Source: Microscilla marina ATCC 23134 (GTDB lineage Bacteria; Bacteroidota; Bacteroidia; Cytophagales; Microscillaceae). From it: a DNA stretch of 64,000 nucleotides. Position numbers and translations under genes: made by a program. Each line of letters starts with the position of its first letter. The stretch's first letter is position 1. Positions 17,092 through 25,860 of the stretch are shown piece by piece. Location: contig NZ_AAWS01000036.1 of the NCBI RefSeq assembly GCF_000169175.1, positions 35,165 through 99,164 on the forward strand. Reading direction: 5' to 3'. The notes under the pieces were generated by a model. That model saw only the letters and a list, made by a program, of their open reading frames with translations. It was not told the origin of the DNA and did no database searches.

Positions 17092-19962
17092 ATGAAACGA
17101 CGAATACATCTCAGATATCTACTCTTGATGTGGCTGCTGGTGGGAATAAGTGCAGTAGGGCAGGCACAGCAATATTACCTGAAGGTAAACTTTAATACCA
17201 GCACAGGTTGTGGGTACAGTCAAACCGACAAGTACTACCACGTAAAACGCAATGGAAACAGGATATATCCTGTGGCTTATCGCAATGGCTTTGCGGTGTA
17301 TAACCAACAGCCCAATCAGATAAGAATATATTTTAAAGCAAGAAAGACCTTCTTGTTTATTCCAGTCAAACACATCTGGTATGACAATACCTGGGATATT
17401 AGCACTTGTCGCAACAGCACTTTTAGGGGGCGTTCAAACAATTGTAGTAGCTTCAAATACGACTTGATAGTAAATCTATTTAAAGAAGAAAAGCCCACTA
17501 CCAGTAGAACCAATTATTGCGATGATACTTATGCGCGGGTAACCAACCGTACTTGCTATGGCAAATACTACAGCAGGTATACCTGGAAAATAATAGACCA
17601 AGACAATAAAGTGTACTACAAAGAAACCAGCCACAAATACTTAAACTTTCGCTTAAGCGATATTTACGGCAGCAACGTGATCAATAACAAGTACAACAAG
17701 AACATTCGGTTTCAGGTGTACCCCAAAGGTATGCCCCAGTTGTCGACGCTTGCCAGTAACCACATTCGCTTTTACCCCAAGGCTCCTGTGATTAGTACAC
17801 CTCGGGTAAAAGGCACCACTTGTAGTGCCGACTTAGACGCAGCCATTAGCATTGCTTCTACCACGATGAATGGCAACAGCAACCGCTTTGAGTATACATT
17901 GGTGCGCTTGATAGAAGATGCCAATGGGAGTATACCTTATGGAGGCAAACGCTACCGCAAAAGTGTGAGCGACAAATATACCAAGCAGGGCAATGGCGGC
18001 AGAATAGACTTTACCCGCCTGGGCGGAGGGGCTTATTGGTTGCTCAATGTAAACAGTGCGGGAAGCTTAAGCGCTTGCCAACCTGCCACCAAAATCATAC
18101 ACATACCATTGGTGCCTGTGTTCAACATTGCTTCGGTGGCACCAGCCAACGAATATACTGCAGTAGACGGCCGCAAATACCAAATTGCCCGTCACGATGG
18201 GCAAGGCAACATCAGGGTAAAAGTGAGTGGCGGCAAAGCGCCTTATCGCTATTCGATCAACGGTGGGCGTACTTATTCGTCGGCAACAAACCAAGCCACC
18301 AGAGAGATAGCTGTACCCGCAGGTACTTACCACATTAAGGTGAAAACCGCCACTGGCTGTGAGAAAACCTGGACAAGAAGCGTGAAAATGACTCAACCCG
18401 ATCCTTTGCAAAAAGCATTGCTGGCAAGCACCGATCCTTTGTGTACCGACAACGCCAACGGAAGCATTACTTTTGAATTCAAAGGAGGCATCACCCCTTA
18501 TACGGTCAAATTGATGGGTGCCACCAACAAAACCGAGACTTTCAACACGGCAGGCAGTCACACTATTAGCGGACTATTGCCAGGCAAGTATACTTACCAG
18601 CTAAAAGACGCCCCGAATGCTTATTTGGCGGTAGCCAATGCTGCCAACTTGCTCAACCCTGCTGCCTTGCAAATTGCATTGGTAGACCAAAAAGACCTGC
18701 TATGTAATGGTGGCAACAACGGACGCCTTGAGGTGAAAGCATCGGGCGGCAAAGCGCCTTATATATATAAGTGGAGCGTCCCCAACGGTGAAAATACCAA
18801 AGCCGAAAACCTGACCGCAGGTAAGTATACAGTGATCATTACCGACCAAAACGGCTGTACTTTGAGCCAATCTTATACTTTGAGTGAGCCTACTCCTTTG
18901 CAGGTGACTCAGGTAATAGGTGGGTCTAAAGATCCTACTTGCTACAATGGCAATGATGGGCAATTGATGGCACAAGCATCGGGTGGTGCGGGCAACTATA
19001 CCTATATCTGGGCGGGTGCTACGGGCAAACCCCAGCAAGGGGCAATGGTGTCGGGCTTAACGGCGGGTACTTATACCCTTAAGGTAATAGATGGCAATCA
19101 ATGCGAAGTAACCACTACTTATACCTTAGACAATCCACGTGAACTTAAATCTGACCTGGGCGAAGATGTGACCATCTGTAAAGGGCAATCGGTTACCCTG
19201 GATGCGGGTAACCCTGGGGCAAAATACCATTGGGCATCGGCAGACGGTAGTTTTGTGTCGCATACTCAAAAAGTAACTTTGGCTAAAGCCGGAGAATACA
19301 CCTTGACTATTACTAACCAAAAGGGGCAATGTGCCCATACTGAGCGTTTGGTAGTGACCGAATCGGACAATTTGTTAGAAGCTGATTTTTTGATGGACGA
19401 AGAGGTAGCCGTAAACACCAGTGTATCGGCAATTGAGGCGTCTATTATTCAAGCCGTGGGGCAAGACCTGCCCGACCGTTTGAAGTGGGAAGTGGTACCC
19501 AACGATAAGGGCAACCAACCTACCATGCAAAAAGACGAAAGCCACTACGAACAAGTGTTTACCTTTCCGGCAACGGGTACTTATACCATTAGGCTCTACG
19601 CCTGGTTGGGTGGTTGTTACTCGGTGGTAGAGAAAACCATTACCGTAAAGGATTACCAAAAACCCGAAGAGCAATTGGCAGGAGGAGGCAACTCTGAGGA
19701 GAGCAACATCAAGGTATACAAGCTGTTTCCGAATCCTAACAATGGCAAGTTTAGCTTTAATATTGAGTTGAAAAAGCCTACCGATATAAAAGCCAAAATA
19801 TACGATGGCTACAATTGGCAAGAGGTAACCAAGCAAGAGGGCAAAGCCACCAAGAACCATACCTTTAGCTTCGACGCAGCGGGCAAGCTTTCGCAAGGGG
19901 TTCATTACCTCATTGTAGACACCCCGCAAGAGCGCAAAATGATTCGGTTTGTAGTTTTTTAA
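17092..19962 (+). CDS. SprB-repeat surface protein with T9SS tail
   Basis: This encodes 956 residues. The signal peptide is residues 1-26, ending GQAQ. The N-terminal part (27-220) is Cys- and Tyr-rich. SprB-type repeats follow from about 355, each with the GGxxPYxYxW / LxAGxYxVxxTDxxGC pattern (copies near 370-440, 445-515, 530-595, 600-675). A PKD-like region (680-860) precedes the T9SS sorting domain (871-956, with LFPNPNNGKFSF). SprB itself is the mobile gliding adhesin of flavobacteria. This much shorter protein shares only the repeat type, so it is a likely secreted or surface adhesin. It is in the middle of the same-strand run of exported proteins. Confidence 0.85.
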   Translation: MKRRIHLRYLLLMWLLVGISAVGQAQQYYLKVNFNTSTGCGYSQTDKYYHVKRNGNRIYPVAYRNGFAVYNQQPNQIRIYFKARKTFLFIPVKHIWYDNTWDISTCRNSTFRGRSNNCSSFKYDLIVNLFKEEKPTTSRTNYCDDTYARVTNRTCYGKYYSRYTWKIIDQDNKVYYKETSHKYLNFRLSDIYGSNVINNKYNKNIRFQVYPKGMPQLSTLASNHIRFYPKAPVISTPRVKGTTCSADLDAAISIASTTMNGNSNRFEYTLVRLIEDANGSIPYGGKRYRKSVSDKYTKQGNGGRIDFTRLGGGAYWLLNVNSAGSLSACQPATKIIHIPLVPVFNIASVAPANEYTAVDGRKYQIARHDGQGNIRVKVSGGKAPYRYSINGGRTYSSATNQATREIAVPAGTYHIKVKTATGCEKTWTRSVKMTQPDPLQKALLASTDPLCTDNANGSITFEFKGGITPYTVKLMGATNKTETFNTAGSHTISGLLPGKYTYQLKDAPNAYLAVANAANLLNPAALQIALVDQKDLLCNGGNNGRLEVKASGGKAPYIYKWSVPNGENTKAENLTAGKYTVIITDQNGCTLSQSYTLSEPTPLQVTQVIGGSKDPTCYNGNDGQLMAQASGGAGNYTYIWAGATGKPQQGAMVSGLTAGTYTLKVIDGNQCEVTTTYTLDNPRELKSDLGEDVTICKGQSVTLDAGNPGAKYHWASADGSFVSHTQKVTLAKAGEYTLTITNQKGQCAHTERLVVTESDNLLEADFLMDEEVAVNTSVSAIEASIIQAVGQDLPDRLKWEVVPNDKGNQPTMQKDESHYEQVFTFPATGTYTIRLYAWLGGCYSVVEKTITVKDYQKPEEQLAGGGNSEESNIKVYKLFPNPNNGKFSFNIELKKPTDIKAKIYDGYNWQEVTKQEGKATKNHTFSFDAAGKLSQGVHYLIVDTPQERKMIRFVVF

Positions 19963-19965
19963 ATT

Positions 19966-20318
19966 TTAGTCGGTAGTCGGTAGACGGGAGTTTTTTAATA
20001 GTCAAGAGTCCATAGTTTTTAGTCGGGAGTCGGTAGTCCGTAGTCAGGAGCTTTTAGTCAGGAGACCAGAGTCCGTAGTCGGTAGACAATAGTTTTTATC
20101 ACTTTTGCGAAGATGATATTAGCTACTAACTCCCGACTACCGACTCTCAACTCTAAAATGATAGTTTTTATCACTTTTGCGAATATGATACTAATTATAG
20201 ACTCCTGACTCCTAACTACCAACTATTGACTACTGACTCCCAACTACTGACTACTAACTCCCGACTACTGACTACCAACTCCCGACTATTGACTACTGAC
20301 TCCCAACTCTGGACTAAT
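19966..20318. repeat. GTAGTC/GACTAC inverted-repeat spacer 2
   Basis: The left half has about a dozen AGTCGGTAGTC-type units, and the right half has the inverted form (CCCGACTACTGACTACCAAC). Inside is a duplicated phrase, ATGATAnTnnCTAnTnnnnACTCC, together with GTTTTTATCACTTTTGCGAA, present twice (about 20092 and 20165) and again near 24070. The reading frame at 20226-20441 lies wholly in this repeat and is not a gene. Confidence 0.8.
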
Positions 20319-20331
20319 AAAAAAAATAACA

Positions 20332-21765
20332 ATGAAAAAGATCACATTACTATTTATATATCTACTGGCAGCAGGGTGGCAACAGTTGCACGCCCAAGCC
20401 AGAATCGTGACGGGGAACATAGCCATTACCCCGCCCTATAGTCCTTATATAGAAGACTATACCAGTGTAGGCGCCAACAAGATGCGGATAATGCTGCTGC
20501 TAAAAGATACTCGCCGCAAGCAGTACAACGCCAAAATACGCATCAGCATTACCGGAGCGCAGGCAAGCTTGCAAACCAGGCGTGCAATACCTGTTACGTT
20601 GCAGGGAGGGGTACCCTTGTATTTGAGCGGCAGCGATTTGTTGCCCATGCTTAAGTACAACAACTTGATTTTTAAAGGCATTGCGCCCCAGGATTACCTG
20701 CGACGCAAAAAGATGCCCGATGGCGAATACATCATTGGGGTAGAAGTGTTGGATGCCCGCCGCGAAAATCTGGTAGTATCTGACTTAGTACCTTTGCCTG
20801 TGTCGTTTCGCTTGAGTCCTCCGCCTGAGCCTTTTATCACGAGGTTAGAGTACAACAGTGTAACCAAAACCCGCAACTTGCTGAAAACCAACAGCCACAA
20901 TGCGCCCATTCAGTTTGAGTGGACGCCTCGCCATGCGGGTTTTGCGGCGCAATACCACTTAAGAATTGCCAGAGTAAGCAAAGACATTACCGATGTGAAT
21001 GTGGCGGTAAACTCAGGGCGAATCAACCCGATTGATGGTGGTTTTACGCAGGCAAACCTGATGGTACACACGGGCAATGCCCTGGGTTTGCAACCGGGCG
21101 AACGCTATGCGTTTTGGGTAGAGGCGAAAAATGTCGAAGGGCGCAACTTGTTTATGAACGATGGACGTAGCCGGGTGGTAGAGTTTATCTATGGCGAAAA
21201 CTGTCAGCCTCCTGTCAACTTGCGCTTGAAAAACATTAGCCCCGAAAACATAGAGGTGGGTTTTGCCACCACTAGCCGGGCAGGCGAATATGTGATTCAG
21301 TACCGCAAGGTGGGTGCCGAGAAGTGGTACGAAAAGCGCACGTTTTTGACTACCCTGGAGGTAGACCAGCTACAAGCCGGTACCGAATACGAGTTTGCGG
21401 TGTTTTCGGCGTGTGGAGAGATCAAAAGTGAGCCTACCCAAACCCAAAAAATAACAACAGAAGCTTACGCAAAAAACCAAGTACAGTGTGGAGCCGCTCC
21501 GCCAGCTTATAATATGAACAACAAGAATCCTAAACCTGCTTTGGTGCAGGGCGATGTGATAAAAGTGGCTGATTTTGAGGTAAAATTGACTACAGTAACC
21601 GGAGGCAACGGACAGTTTTCGGGCGAAGGTTATGTAGTGGTCAGCACTTTTAACAATGCCCGCCTAAAGGTGGCTTTCAACAATATAACGGTAAACACCG
21701 ATAATCGAATGATTGCGGGAAAAATGCCGATTACTAAACTAGATTATCACTTATTGAATGATTAG
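20332..21765 (+). CDS. TANFOR-like/FN3 exported protein, apparently truncated
   Basis: This encodes 477 residues. The signal peptide ends at about residue 23 (HAQA). Residues 24-165 (ITPPYSPYIEDY, then RISITGAQ) resemble the N-terminal region of TANFOR-type proteins; this is recalled, not searched. A jelly-like segment and one FN3 domain (about 297-380) follow, then a GGNGQFSGEGYV segment. In proteins I recall with this order, the chain goes on for many hundred residues after an INTDxRM-like segment. Here it stops at residue 477 with LLND, right before a GTAGTC repeat. It may be a truncated gene, or the missing C-terminal part may be supplied by the 1663-aa protein upstream, which carries a similar C-terminal region. 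Confidence 0.7.
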   Translation: MKKITLLFIYLLAAGWQQLHAQARIVTGNIAITPPYSPYIEDYTSVGANKMRIMLLLKDTRRKQYNAKIRISITGAQASLQTRRAIPVTLQGGVPLYLSGSDLLPMLKYNNLIFKGIAPQDYLRRKKMPDGEYIIGVEVLDARRENLVVSDLVPLPVSFRLSPPPEPFITRLEYNSVTKTRNLLKTNSHNAPIQFEWTPRHAGFAAQYHLRIARVSKDITDVNVAVNSGRINPIDGGFTQANLMVHTGNALGLQPGERYAFWVEAKNVEGRNLFMNDGRSRVVEFIYGENCQPPVNLRLKNISPENIEVGFATTSRAGEYVIQYRKVGAEKWYEKRTFLTTLEVDQLQAGTEYEFAVFSACGEIKSEPTQTQKITTEAYAKNQVQCGAAPPAYNMNNKNPKPALVQGDVIKVADFEVKLTTVTGGNGQFSGEGYVVVSTFNNARLKVAFNNITVNTDNRMIAGKMPITKLDYHLLND

Positions 21766-21770
21766 TCTTA

Positions 21771-21980
21771 TAGTTGGGAGTCGGTAGTCCGTAGTTGGGA
21801 GTCGGTAGTCCGTAGTCGGGAGTCAGTAGCTTCCGATTCCCTACTACTAACTCTCGATTTCATAAACAGTTAATAATCAGTGATCTGTGAAATTGGCAAC
21901 AGGCTTGCAAACCAGCCTAAAGCTAAAGGCTAAGGGCTAAAAGCTTAAGACTGTAGAAGCTACCAACTCCCAACTAAATA
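21771..21980. repeat. GTAGTC/GACTAC inverted-repeat spacer 3
   Basis: Units such as GGGAGTCGGTAGTCCGTAG run from about 21775 to 21833 and are answered by inverted units CTACTACTAACTC (21840) and CTACCAACTCCCAAC (21959). The middle holds an unrelated stretch with AGGCTAAGGGCTAAAAGC. Confidence 0.75.
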
Positions 21981-21995
21981 AAAATACTAACCCTC

Positions 21996-23927
21996 ATGAA
22001 CCCCAATGTATATAAAAGAAAATATAGCACTTATTTGAAACAAATGATGTGTTGTGGGTGGCTCGTAGTATGGTTTGCCATAGGAGGCAATTGCCACGTG
22101 TACGCCCAAAATACGCCCCAAAGCCTGAGCGATGTCAAGCGGATGTGGGACCAAAAAAAACCACGATTGGACGGCTCGGTAGACATTAGTCAGATATTTT
22201 ATGGGGCATCGGGTACCGAGGCACTGCGCCAGCCCTATAGCTATTTGGTTTCTGGCGATTTTAGTTTCTCGATGTTCAACCTTGCCATCCCCGTGTCCTT
22301 TAGTTTTACCAATCAGAATGCCGATTTTCAGGGGGCATTGCCCTCGTTCGACCTCAACCAGTTTGGCATACGCCCCACCTACAAAAGTGTTACGCTGTAT
22401 GCCGGGCACAACAGCATGTTTTTTTCGCCTTATACTATGAATGGACACATTTTTTTAGGGGCAGGCGTAGAGGTGCGCCCCAAAGGCAGGTGGAGCGTAA
22501 GTGCATTGTATGGGCGTTTTCAGAAAAGCGTGCAGCCCGATAGTTTGGGCAACGATGTACTGCCCGCCTATCGCCGGATGGGCTATGGTACCAAAGTGCG
22601 TTACCACTTCAAAAGACGCCAGCCCAAGTACAAAGAAATGCTCGAAATAGCGAGCAAGTATGATAAAAACGGCGACGAAATTGTACGCAAACCAGCCCCG
22701 CCAGTAGCCCCACCCAAGTCTACCTTCAACGAGGAAGAGGATTACCTGGAAATGATTTATTTTGGGGCGACCGACAACGCCAACTCTTTGCCTGCCCTGC
22801 CCGATTCGTTGGGCGTAAAGCCTGAAGAAAATGCAGTGTTGAGCGCAAGGTTGAACAAACGGATTGGTAAACATTGGTTGTTTGAATCTGAGGTAGCCTC
22901 AAGTGCCCTCACCCGCGACAAACGCATAGAAACCAAAGACCCCTCGGAAGATAATTTGTTTAGACTGACCGACCCTATTTTTACCCGACGTACGTCTACG
23001 GCTTATTATAATGCTTACAAAGCAAGCCTAAATTTTAATGCCCAATTGTTTACGGCAGGGGTAGGCTACGAGCGCATAGATCCAGGCTACCGTACCTTGG
23101 GCGCTTATTTCTTTAACAATGATTTGGAAAATATTACGGTCAATTTTTCTACCCGATTGTTTAAAAACAAACTAAGCATTACCACCAACCTGGGTACCCA
23201 ACGCAACAACCTGGACGACGACCAACTCAATACTTTGCGTAGGGGAGTAGGCTCGGTCAATGTAAACTTTATGCCCCATCCTAAGCTCAACATCAACGCC
23301 GCTTATTCAGGTTTTCAGAGCTTTTCGCAAATAAGAACCCGGTTCGACCAACTCAATCAGCTTACCCCGCTCGACCGTTACCGCGATTCGCTCAAGTTTA
23401 CCCAGATTTCGCAAAACGCCAGTCTGAACATTAACTATGAGTTGGCACGCAGCCGTACCAGTCAGCAATACCTCAATATCAATGGGTCTTACCAAATAGC
23501 CGACAACCAACAAAGTGTGGGCAATATTCAAACTGATATTTCGAGGTTTTACAACTCCAACGTGTCTTATTCTCTGAGCATTCGTCCGTTGGGTTTCAAT
23601 GCGGTAGTGGCGTTTGACTTTAACCAAAACGTGGCGCAAAACCTGAGCAACCGCATACTGGGACCAACCCTGATGCTCAAAAAACTGCTGCTAGAGCAAA
23701 AGCTACAAAGTAGCCTTACGCTTTCGCAGAATAATTCGTATACCGATGGGCGCCTGAGCGACAGTATTTTTAATGTGCGCTGGAGCAATGGCTACAATGT
23801 AGCACGTCAACACATGCTTTCGCTCAATGCGATTTGGCTTACCCGTACGCGTTACGAACAAACGACTCAAGCGGCTCAAAAGGCCTCAGAGTTTACACTT
23901 ACTTTTAAATATACATTTGTTCTTTAG
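21996..23927 (+). CDS. Outer-membrane beta-barrel protein
   Basis: This encodes 643 residues. A signal peptide (hydrophobic core about 18-37, cleavage after YAQ) is followed by alternating amphipathic strands such as FSFSMFNLAIPVSFSFTNQ and LNINYELARSR, ending in FTLTFKYTFVL, a C-terminal aromatic strand typical of barrels inserted by BamA. A low-complexity periplasmic or loop insert lies at about 215-260 (KPAPPVAPPK). There is no TonB box or plug. It sits between the TANFOR-like gene and the OmpA/PD40 gene. An outer-membrane partner for the secreted proteins of this run is the natural guess, much as SprF/PorP proteins partner SprB, but I see no clear family match. Confidence 0.75.
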   Translation: MNPNVYKRKYSTYLKQMMCCGWLVVWFAIGGNCHVYAQNTPQSLSDVKRMWDQKKPRLDGSVDISQIFYGASGTEALRQPYSYLVSGDFSFSMFNLAIPVSFSFTNQNADFQGALPSFDLNQFGIRPTYKSVTLYAGHNSMFFSPYTMNGHIFLGAGVEVRPKGRWSVSALYGRFQKSVQPDSLGNDVLPAYRRMGYGTKVRYHFKRRQPKYKEMLEIASKYDKNGDEIVRKPAPPVAPPKSTFNEEEDYLEMIYFGATDNANSLPALPDSLGVKPEENAVLSARLNKRIGKHWLFESEVASSALTRDKRIETKDPSEDNLFRLTDPIFTRRTSTAYYNAYKASLNFNAQLFTAGVGYERIDPGYRTLGAYFFNNDLENITVNFSTRLFKNKLSITTNLGTQRNNLDDDQLNTLRRGVGSVNVNFMPHPKLNINAAYSGFQSFSQIRTRFDQLNQLTPLDRYRDSLKFTQISQNASLNINYELARSRTSQQYLNINGSYQIADNQQSVGNIQTDISRFYNSNVSYSLSIRPLGFNAVVAFDFNQNVAQNLSNRILGPTLMLKKLLLEQKLQSSLTLSQNNSYTDGRLSDSIFNVRWSNGYNVARQHMLSLNAIWLTRTRYEQTTQAAQKASEFTLTFKYTFVL

Positions 23928-24160
23928 TCAATAGTCCGTAGTCGGGAGCTTTTTAAAGCTGTTCGTTTTTAGTTGGGAGTCCATAGTCTGGAGTCGGTAG
24001 TTTTTTTAAAGCTGTTCGCTTTTAGTTGGGAGTCCATAGTCGGTAGTTTTTTAGTAGTCGTTAGATGATATTTTTATCACTTTTGCAAATATGATATTAA
24101 CTGCTAACTCCCAACTACTAACTCCCGACTCCCGACTACTGACTCCCAACTCCCAACTTT
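23928..24160. repeat. GTAGTC/GACTAC inverted-repeat spacer 4
   Basis: The left part has AGTCCGTAGTCGGGAGC and two copies of TTTTTAAAGCTGTTCG-TTTTAGTTGGGAGTCC (about 23950 and 24002). The right part has the inverted CTACTAACTCCCGACTCCCG. It ends six bases before the start codon at 24166. Confidence 0.75.
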
Positions 24161-24165
24161 TTATT

Positions 24166-25857
24166 ATGAAAAAACTACTTTTACCCCTATTTATATTTTG
24201 CTTTGGAGCACTACATGCCCAAAAGATAGAGCGCATACGCGCCGTGAGCACCCATACCTTTGTAGAATATGCTCCTACGGTGAGTGCCGATGGCAAAACA
24301 ATGGTATTTCAGTCGAACAACAACCCTTACAAAGCCTGGTTTTTGTACGAAAGTACCCGCCTCAAAAGTGGACGTTGGTCGGCACCCGAACCCATTGAAA
24401 GCATCAACACTTTTGGGCAACGCCCCACCGAAGTCAATGGTTTTCAAACCGATTTTATTGCTACCCCTTGCCTCAGTGCCAATGGCAAAACCCTGCTTTT
24501 TTCGGCAACCTTTCGCGGGGGCAAAGGAGGCAGAGATATATATTATGCAAGAAAAATAAATGGCAATTGGACGCGCCCCGTCAATATGGGCAAGGTGATC
24601 AACTCTAAAGGGCACGACGACTGCCCGGCGATTTCGGCAGATGGGCAACGCTTGTATTTTGCCCGCCCCCTGAAAGATAAAAAAGAAGGACAACGTTGTT
24701 ATAAATTATTTGTCGCACGCAAAAACAAACGTGGATATTGGCAAGCTCCCCACCCATTGCCTTACCCCATTAATACGGGTTGTGAAAAATGCCCCAGAAT
24801 TATGAGCGATAATGCTACCTTGTTGTTTGCCTCTATCCGCAAAGGTGGCAAAGGAGGGTTTGACCTGTACAAAGCCGTATTGGACATTGAAGGCAAGGAA
24901 TGGGTAGAACTGAAGGCATTAGAATTTTTGAATACCCCCAAGTCAGAAGAGTTTGCTACGTTGACTTTGCCCGATAACGCTTTATATTTTACCACCCAAG
25001 GCAAACGAAACGATGATATTTTTAGGACAAAAAAGCTCCCTACCTATATGCAGCTCAAGCAAAACATTGGTGTGGTGGGAGTAGCCACCAGTGCCAAAAC
25101 CCGTCAACCTATAGCTACCAATATTTTGGTGAAATTACAACGCAATGGACAAGCAATTGCTGGGAAACACGCCCCCCGCCAAGGGTTTAGACTGGTGCTG
25201 CGTCAAGGCTACCAATACGAGCTTGTGATCAGTGCCGAGGGTTACCAAACGGCTTACCAAAAGGTAGATTTACGTGATTGGCAAAAGCCTTGGTTGAAGC
25301 TGGACAAAATAGTCATGAAGCCGCAAGAAGTATTGGTGGCAAAAGCCCATGCTGCCCCCCAACACTTGCCTAAAAAGGCGATAGGGGAGGCGCTACTGGT
25401 AGATGTAAAAACGGGAGAGGTCATAAGCAAAGCCGATGAAGCAAAAGCCCTTGCCAATACAACCAAACTTGCCAGGCATCGCCCGGAGAACCTGCGCCCG
25501 CTGGAATCGCTGAAGGCATATAAAAAATTGATTTTTAGTCACTTGTTGTTTGATTATAATTCGGCAAAGTTAGACGACAAAACCTTGGGGTATTTGCAAA
25601 CCATTGCCCAATTGCTCAAGAAAGAGCCTCAGTTAAAGCTGGAAATATCGGCACATACCGATAATCACGGTACTCATGACGACAACATGAACTTATCGAA
25701 ACAAAGGGCCCAGGCTGTCAAAGAGTTTTTGGTAAAAGCAGGCGTTGATGTAAAGCGCCTTTCGGCAAAAGGCTATGGCGAAACCCGCCCCTTGGTACCC
25801 AATACTACAGTTGCCAACCGCGAGCGCAACCGAAGGGTGGAGTTGAAGGTGTTGTAA
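24166..25857 (+). CDS. PD40/OmpA-family envelope protein
   Basis: This encodes 563 residues from the ATG at 24166, which gives a clean signal peptide (MKKLLLPLFIFCFGALHAQ). The open frame reaches back 25 codons, but only into the repeat. PD40-type beta-propeller blades follow (about 30-290; e.g. PTVSADGKTMVFQSN, PAISADGQRLYFARP). Then comes a carboxypeptidase-regulatory-like beta domain (about 300-390). The C-terminus (about 450-563) is an OmpA peptidoglycan-binding domain with NLSKQRAQAVKEFL and NRRVELKVL. The order PD40-CPDL-OmpA resembles PorE of the T9SS, but the N-terminal TPR part of PorE is absent. It probably anchors an outer-membrane complex to the cell wall and closes the run of exported-protein genes. 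Confidence 0.85.
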   Translation: MKKLLLPLFIFCFGALHAQKIERIRAVSTHTFVEYAPTVSADGKTMVFQSNNNPYKAWFLYESTRLKSGRWSAPEPIESINTFGQRPTEVNGFQTDFIATPCLSANGKTLLFSATFRGGKGGRDIYYARKINGNWTRPVNMGKVINSKGHDDCPAISADGQRLYFARPLKDKKEGQRCYKLFVARKNKRGYWQAPHPLPYPINTGCEKCPRIMSDNATLLFASIRKGGKGGFDLYKAVLDIEGKEWVELKALEFLNTPKSEEFATLTLPDNALYFTTQGKRNDDIFRTKKLPTYMQLKQNIGVVGVATSAKTRQPIATNILVKLQRNGQAIAGKHAPRQGFRLVLRQGYQYELVISAEGYQTAYQKVDLRDWQKPWLKLDKIVMKPQEVLVAKAHAAPQHLPKKAIGEALLVDVKTGEVISKADEAKALANTTKLARHRPENLRPLESLKAYKKLIFSHLLFDYNSAKLDDKTLGYLQTIAQLLKKEPQLKLEISAHTDNHGTHDDNMNLSKQRAQAVKEFLVKAGVDVKRLSAKGYGETRPLVPNTTVANRERNRRVELKVL

Positions 25858-25860
25858 GTT

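Noticed and set aside
17092..19962. True SprB gliding adhesin
   Set aside because: It has only a few SprB-type repeats and 956 residues, while SprB is several thousand residues long, and sprC/sprD/sprF are not adjacent.
20226..20441. 71-codon frame in the spacer before the TANFOR-like gene
   Set aside because: It is made of repeat units (LLTTNSRLLTT) and overlaps the signal peptide of the real gene in another frame.
24166..25857. PorE, the T9SS peptidoglycan-anchored protein
   Set aside because: The PD40, CPDL and OmpA order is similar, but the TPR domain is missing and no other core T9SS gene is nearby. It was left as a PD40/OmpA protein.
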